Assembly: GCF_020510525.1 (NCBI RefSeq)
Contig: NZ_CP075188.1
Coordinates: 3,844,001 to 3,908,000 of the forward strand
Reading direction: 5' to 3'
Source of the DNA: Quatrionicoccus australiensis
GTDB lineage: Bacteria; Pseudomonadota; Gammaproteobacteria; Burkholderiales; Rhodocyclaceae
DNA: 64,000 nucleotides
The notes below the pieces were generated by a model. The model ran no database searches. It was given only the letters and a program-made list of their open reading frames with translations, and was not told the origin of the DNA. Shown in pieces: positions 59,762 to 64,000 of the stretch. Every line of letters starts with the position of its first letter. Position 1 is the stretch's first letter. The position numbers were made by a program, and so were the translations under genes.

Positions 59762-61144
59762 TCAGCTGGTCGACGCCGGTCGACCGGTCAGTTGGCTGGC
59801 TTCCTTGAGCTTGCGCCGGGCTTCGCGCTGTTCACCCTGGCGCAGTGCCAGATAGGTCAGCCAGCCGACGATGCCCATGCCGATGGTGAACACGCCGTAA
59901 GCCAGCGGCCAGGGAATGCTCTGCGTCATCATCGAGAATTCCGACATGCCACCGATGCCGGCGACGATGTTGATCGGCATGAAAACGATGGACAGCTTGG
60001 TCAGCTTCGACACGCGCTGATTCTGGTTGATGTTGATGAAACCGACGACGGCATCCATCAGGAAGTTGATCTTGCCGAACAGGAAGGAGGTGTGACCGTC
60101 GAGCGACTCGATGTCGCGCATGATCTGGCGTGCATCTTCCTGCTGGGCAGCTTCGAGCAGCTTGCCACGCATCAGGAAGGAAACGGCACGACGGGTATCC
60201 AGCACATTGCGCCGGATGCGCCCGTTCAAGTCTTCCTGGCGGGCGATTTCGGCCAGGATGGAACCGGCTTCCTCGTCGGGCAGATGCGTGGACAATACGT
60301 GCTTGGCAACAGATTCCAGCGAGGCATAGACGTCTTCCAGCGCATCGGCGGAGTATTCGGCATCGGCCGCATAGAGGTCGAGCAGCACGTCCTTGGCATC
60401 GGTCACGTAACCCGGCCGCGTGCGGGCCCGGTGGCGCTGCAGGCGGAAAACCGGCAACTCTTCGGAACGTACCGAGAACAGGATGTCATCGTGCAGGATG
60501 AAGGCCACCGCGACGTTGCGCGACTCGTCGGCCATGTCGAGCAGGAAGTCGGAGTGCAGGTGGAGTTCGCCGTTGTCCTCGATATAGAAGCGGGCACTCG
60601 CCTCAAGGTCGGTCAGGCTGGCCGGATCGGGCAGTTCGAGACCGAACTGCTGGCCGACCCACTCGCGCACGCGCGGCGTCGGTGCCACCAGGTCGACCCA
60701 GATCGGCTTGATGCTGGCGAAATCGGTCGACCGCTCGACGGTAATCTGCTTCAGGCGCCCGCCCTGCAGGCTGAAGGCATTGACCATGATCTTGCGGCTC
60801 GGCCGGTGACCATCACCGACCAGCGCTTCGCGCACTTCATCCGAAAGCAGCTCGAGAATGTCGTCCTGATGTTCTTCGCCGACTTCCTTCCAGGCAGTCA
60901 GGCGATCTTCTTCGGAGAGCGCGGAAAGAATGAGGGCAACCGAGACGGTCGGCAGGCGGCCAAACAGCATGTGCAACTCGGCGATATGCTGTTTCTGCAC
61001 CATGCCTTCGACGATGTCGTGGCGCGGCATTTCCTGGCGCCGCACCATATCTTCGACGAGTCGATGCTTGCCCAGAAGGTTCTGCACCTCGGCCAGTTGA
61101 TCCTTCAGTTCATCAACTTCATTCAGGGCGATATCGTCGTTCAT
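59762..61144 (-). CDS. MgtE_N-CorA fusion magnesium/cobalt transporter
   Basis: This 460-residue protein has an N-terminal 120 residues resembling the MgtE intracellular N domain (VEGMVQKQHIAELHMLFGRLPTVSVALILSALSEEDRLTAWKEVGEEHQDDILELLSDEVREAL). The CorA cytoplasmic domain follows (IWVDLVAPTPRVREWV, about 146; FAFILHDD-like region; QNQRVSKLTKLSIVFMPINIVAGI). Two C-terminal helices (about 380-398, 410-432) flank the pore loop GGMSEF, which replaces the classic YGMN motif. It probably moves divalent cations across the inner membrane. It is transcribed alone. Confidence 0.87.
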   Translation of the reverse strand: MNDDIALNEVDELKDQLAEVQNLLGKHRLVEDMVRRQEMPRHDIVEGMVQKQHIAELHMLFGRLPTVSVALILSALSEEDRLTAWKEVGEEHQDDILELLSDEVREALVGDGHRPSRKIMVNAFSLQGGRLKQITVERSTDFASIKPIWVDLVAPTPRVREWVGQQFGLELPDPASLTDLEASARFYIEDNGELHLHSDFLLDMADESRNVAVAFILHDDILFSVRSEELPVFRLQRHRARTRPGYVTDAKDVLLDLYAADAEYSADALEDVYASLESVAKHVLSTHLPDEEAGSILAEIARQEDLNGRIRRNVLDTRRAVSFLMRGKLLEAAQQEDARQIMRDIESLDGHTSFLFGKINFLMDAVVGFININQNQRVSKLTKLSIVFMPINIVAGIGGMSEFSMMTQSIPWPLAYGVFTIGMGIVGWLTYLALRQGEQREARRKLKEASQLTGRPASTS

Positions 61145-61209
61145 GGCGACCCAATGCTGCGCTGCAAAACCGCGATTTTAGCACCGCAATGGTGCCGCCA
61201 AGCTGACCG

Positions 61210-61905
61210 TCAAGGAATTTCGGCGCCCGGCATGCGGCCGAGAATGATCCCCGTTTTGCGCCCCAATCCGGGCGCACCGCGATTGCGGTCGTAATAGCGC
61301 GGATTCGGCACCATGCCGGCCAGTCGCGCGGCCTGTTCCGGCCCGAGCTGGGCTGCGCTGATGTTGTAGTAATGCCGCGCCGCCGCCTCGGCCCCGAAGA
61401 CGCCGTTGCCCCATTCGATCACGTTCAGATAGACCTCGAAAATCCGCTCCTTGCTCCACAGATTTTCCAGCATCAGGGTGATGATGGCTTCCTCGGCCTT
61501 GCGGAAATAGGACTTGTTCGGCGTCAGGAACAGGTTTTTCGCCAGTTGCTGGCTGATCGTCGAGCCACCGGCGACAAAACGCCCTTTCTTCTGGTTCTTT
61601 TCCATGGCTTTCTGGATGCCATCCCAGTCGAAGCCTTCATGATCGACGAACTTGGCATCTTCGGCCGCAATGATGGCGCGTTTCAGATGCACCGAAATGC
61701 GCTCGTACGGCACCCACTGCTGCTTCAACTGGGCATCCGGCTTTTTTTCCCTGAGCTCGGCGAGGCGGATCTCCATGAACCGCGTCGTGCCCGGATTCAT
61801 CCAGCCCCAGAGCAGCACCCAGCACAGCAGCCAGAGCTGCCAAAGGGTGAACAGGCCAAGCAGGCCGAGCAGGCCATATTTGAGCCAGCGGCCCAGCGTT
61901 TTCAT
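61210..61905 (-). CDS. mtgA: Monofunctional peptidoglycan glycosyltransferase MtgA
   Basis: This 231-residue GT51 enzyme polymerises lipid II into glycan strands. It has a membrane anchor at 8-35 ([27 protein letters not shown]). The catalytic Glu lies in [18 protein letters not shown] (about 79-96), with [15 protein letters not shown] (about 113-127), [35 protein letters not shown] and [12 protein letters not shown]. There is no transpeptidase domain. It overlaps aroE by 4 bases. Confidence 0.95.
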   Translation of the reverse strand: MKTLGRWLKYGLLGLLGLFTLWQLWLLCWVLLWGWMNPGTTRFMEIRLAELREKKPDAQLKQQWVPYERISVHLKRAIIAAEDAKFVDHEGFDWDGIQKAMEKNQKKGRFVAGGSTISQQLAKNLFLTPNKSYFRKAEEAIITLMLENLWSKERIFEVYLNVIEWGNGVFGAEAAARHYYNISAAQLGPEQAARLAGMVPNPRYYDRNRGAPGLGRKTGIILGRMPGAEIP

Positions 61906-62726
61906 GCAGCCAGTCCGGCGCGCAGTTCGGCGAGCACGCTGGCCGTTTCCGGCCGCACGCCGCGCCAGACGAAAAAGGCTTCGGCCGCCTGCTCGGCCAG
62001 CATGCCGAGACCATCCGCCAGACGCGCAGCACCCTGTGCTCGGGCCTGCGCCAGGAAAGGCGTTTCGCCCTTGCCGTACATCATGTCGTAAGCCAGGCAG
62101 CCCGGTGCAAAGATACCGGCCGGCAAGGGCAGGCTGGCACCAGCCAGACTGGCCGAGGTTGCATTGATCACCAGATCGAAGGATTTACCTACCGTTTCGC
62201 CGAAACTGCCGGTACCAACCGCCGCCAGATCGGCGAACGCCGCCGCCAGCGCCAGCGCCTTGTCGGCACTGCGGTTGGCAATGAACAGGCTGGCCGGCCC
62301 GCCGGCCAGCAAGGGCGCAATGACACCACGCGCTGCACCGCCGGCACCGAGCAGCAGGATGTGCTTGCCGGCGAGCGAACAGCCGAGATTGTGCGTGATG
62401 TCGCGGACCAGTCCGGCGCCGTCGGTGTTGTCACCGAAAATTTCGCCACCGGCAAACTGCAGCGTATTGACTGCCCCCGCCCGCGCCGCCCGCTCGCTGA
62501 GCCGGGTGCTCAGGCGAAAGGCGTCCTCCTTGAAGGGCACGGTGACATTGGCGCCCTTGCCGCCGGCCGCGACAAATTCGGAAATTGCCGTTGCAAAGCC
62601 GTCGACCGGTGCGAGGCGGGCTTCGTAGTGCAGATCCTGCGCCGTCAGCGCGGCAAAAGCCGCGTGGATGGCCGGCGATTTGGAATGGGCAATCGGATTG
62701 CCGAAGACAGCGTAGAGATCAGGCAT
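61902..62726 (-). CDS. aroE: Shikimate dehydrogenase
   Basis: This 274-residue enzyme reduces dehydroshikimate with NADPH for aromatic amino acid synthesis. It has [22 protein letters not shown] (5-26), [13 protein letters not shown] (catalytic Lys about 66), [23 protein letters not shown] (Asp about 103), [17 protein letters not shown] (nucleotide loop, about 127-143), IANRS, and [20 protein letters not shown]. It is coupled to mtgA by a 4-base overlap. Confidence 0.96.
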   Translation of the reverse strand: MPDLYAVFGNPIAHSKSPAIHAAFAALTAQDLHYEARLAPVDGFATAISEFVAAGGKGANVTVPFKEDAFRLSTRLSERAARAGAVNTLQFAGGEIFGDNTDGAGLVRDITHNLGCSLAGKHILLLGAGGAARGVIAPLLAGGPASLFIANRSADKALALAAAFADLAAVGTGSFGETVGKSFDLVINATSASLAGASLPLPAGIFAPGCLAYDMMYGKGETPFLAQARAQGAARLADGLGMLAEQAAEAFFVWRGVRPETASVLAELRAGLAA

Positions 62727-62790
62727 CAGCGGTAGCTAACAAGGTTGATTGACTGGATGACCGCAGCTGGGCGCGCCCGGCGGCCGGCAC

Positions 62791-63681
62791 TCACTTGGCG
62801 GAGAGCTGATCGCCCTGGGCAAAATACCAGGTGCGGGTGATTTCGAGAACATCGGTATCGCGCCGGATATCCGGCGGGAAGGGCGAATAGGGCGAGGCCA
62901 TCTGGACGATGCGGCGCGCCGCATCATCGAGCAGCTTGTGACCGGAAGAGCGGTTGATATCGACGCGCGAGACATGGCCGTCGGCGGTGATGACCACAGT
63001 CAGCACCAGCGTGCCGTACAACTTGCCGCGCGCCGCATCCGGATAGTTCAGCGTGCCGATGCGCTCGATCTTCTGCCGCCAGTCCTCGATGTACTGGGCA
63101 AAACGGTATTCCTCGGCGCGTGCACCGATGAATTTCTTGCGCGGCCGCTTGTTGTACTCATCGACCGACTTGTTGATCTCGCCTTCCAGCCGGGCCATCG
63201 CGCGCGCCGACTCGGCGAGGTCGAGACCGCTCAGGCTGGGCACCGGCGTCGGCTGCTCGCTGCTCGTCTGGCCGGTCGCCACCTTGTGCAGGCTGCGCGC
63301 CTGGGCCAGCATTTTCTGCTGTGCCGCTTCCAGTTCCTGCACGCGGCGCTGCATCTGCTGGATATCGTTACCGACCACCTGCTGCTGCGTCGGCGGCAAG
63401 GGCGTCTTGGCGCGCCGGTTTTCATCGGTATTGCCGCCACCGTCGAGATTGCTCTGGGCCAGCGCCTGCGCATCGTGCGGCTTCTTCGCCGATTTGGCAT
63501 TGACCAGGATGATATCGAGTGCCTTTTCGCGCATCGCGTTGGCGGCATCCGGGAACTTGAACTGCACGGTCAACACGACGGCGTGCAGGAAAACGGAAAC
63601 GCCGATACCGAGCGCCAACGGCGACACATCCGAAAACACGGAGGTCACACGTTGCCGCAGGCTGACGTTACGCGATTTCAC
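62791..63681 (-). CDS. TonB-family energy transducer
   Basis: This 296-residue protein has an N-terminal anchor (LALGIGVSVFLHAVVLTVQF, about 22-41, with the TonB-type Ser/His pattern SVFLH). A periplasmic middle part is rich in Gln and Ala with coiled-coil character (DIQQMQRRVQELEAAQQKMLAQARSL, about 104-129) instead of the usual Pro-rich spacer. The C-terminal TonB domain has YPDAARGKLYGTLVLTVVITADGHVSRVDINRSSGHKLLDDAARRIVQMASPYSPFPP. It would link the proton gradient to outer-membrane receptors or a Tol-like function. No exbB/exbD is adjacent. It overlaps the next gene by 4 bases. Confidence 0.87.
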   Translation of the reverse strand: MKSRNVSLRQRVTSVFSDVSPLALGIGVSVFLHAVVLTVQFKFPDAANAMREKALDIILVNAKSAKKPHDAQALAQSNLDGGGNTDENRRAKTPLPPTQQQVVGNDIQQMQRRVQELEAAQQKMLAQARSLHKVATGQTSSEQPTPVPSLSGLDLAESARAMARLEGEINKSVDEYNKRPRKKFIGARAEEYRFAQYIEDWRQKIERIGTLNYPDAARGKLYGTLVLTVVITADGHVSRVDINRSSGHKLLDDAARRIVQMASPYSPFPPDIRRDTDVLEITRTWYFAQGDQLSAK

Positions 63682-64000
63682 GGCGCCTCGTCCTCCACCG
63701 CCTCTTCAGCAGCTGTCGTATCCCCCAGCAAACTGGCGAAACGGCAGCTCACTTCCGGCGCCAGCAGGTCGATGCTCTCGACGGCCAGACGCACGCGCTG
63801 GCCGGGCGGCAAGTCACCCGGCAGGGACGGCACGCGCAACAGCAGCGGCAGATGGTCGAGCTTGACGCTCTGCTCGCGGCGCACGGTGGCGTCGATTTCC
63901 GTGATGTTGTGCTGCTGCAGCCAGCGCAGGCACCAGTAACGTTCCATCTGGCGCTGGAAATCGGCGTAGGCAGCGTAAGTCAGCTCGAAATCGCGCATGG
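63678..64000 (-). CDS. RNase II-type exoribonuclease, C-terminal end (partial)
   Basis: The last 107 codons of a gene enter from the right edge. The segment YAAYADFQRQMERYWCLRWLQQHNITEIDATVRRE and the following beta-rich S1-like tail (VPSLPGDLPPGQRVRLAVESIDLLAPEVSCRF) match the C-terminus of RNB-domain (VacB/RNase II) enzymes, which degrade RNA 3' to 5'. The ATG at 63998 is probably internal, since the family is much longer. It precedes the TonB-like gene with a 4-base overlap. Confidence 0.7.
   Translation of the reverse strand, partial: MRDFELTYAAYADFQRQMERYWCLRWLQQHNITEIDATVRREQSVKLDHLPLLLRVPSLPGDLPPGQRVRLAVESIDLLAPEVSCRFASLLGDTTAAEEAVEDEAP

Noticed and set aside
1..64000. CRISPR arrays, tRNA and rRNA genes
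   Set aside because: No regularly spaced direct repeats, cloverleaf sequences or rRNA segments were seen on reading both strands. A dedicated scan was not run.

Overview
This is a 64 kb stretch of GC-rich bacterial chromosome. The gene content points to a Rhodocyclales betaproteobacterium of the Dechloromonas/Azonexus type: a yqgE-ruvX-pyrR-pyrB-pyrC' cluster with an inactive dihydroorotase homologue, a Pil-Chp chemotaxis cluster, pilT-pilU, a cytochrome c5-like protein, and UbiB with ubiquinone-type aerobic physiology. The genus is inferred from gene families and order, not proven.

Region 1 (1-4095) is an integron platform at the left edge. The tyrosine recombinase IntI (3058-4095, +) is divergent from a cassette array on the minus strand: attI junction near 2945, a GNAT acetyltransferase cassette, a cassette for a 70-residue membrane protein, and the start of a methyltransferase-like cassette that leaves the window. 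An IS1182-family element (about 509-2291) sits inside the recombination core of the attC of the first cassette. A consensus LexA box overlaps the intI -10 region and start codon, and also a candidate outward cassette promoter.

Region 2 (4196-17000, mostly -) is core genome: yidB; the unit hypothetical-rdgC-ychJ-yheS; a small His/Cys/Met-rich pair on the plus strand (8130-9068); trmB, thiG, thiS, an SDR reductase, dsbA, a SPOR protein, argS, a family-6-type uracil/hypoxanthine DNA glycosylase and a diguanylate cyclase.

Region 3 (17110-31910) holds ubiB, a SWIM-SNF2 helicase, a FIST protein translationally coupled to a hybrid histidine kinase, a CinA-C amidase, a SIMPL protein, rhlE, a small conserved ORF, a membrane-anchored cytochrome c, and the Rep helicase.

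Region 4 (31962-45299) holds a DUF4197 protein, pilU and pilT, the divergent overlapping run yggS-proC-yggT-yggU, a ComEA-like protein, the pyrimidine operon (yqgE-ruvX-pyrR-pyrB-pyrC'), a phytase-like lipoprotein behind a PhoB box, and a photolyase.

Region 5 (45296-64000) holds the Pil-Chp twitching chemotaxis operon (pilG-pilH-pilI-pilJ-chpA), thiD-thiE-hemL, a SulP-STAS-cyclic-nucleotide-binding transporter, an MgtE_N-CorA transporter, mtgA, aroE, a TonB-like protein and the C-terminal end of an RNase II-type exoribonuclease.

The window is gene-dense: no stretch over 300 bases lacks a gene. I saw no tRNA, rRNA or CRISPR array. Thiamine genes occur in two places (thiS/thiG and thiD/thiE) without a visible TPP riboswitch. 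All calls come from reading the sequence; no database search was run.
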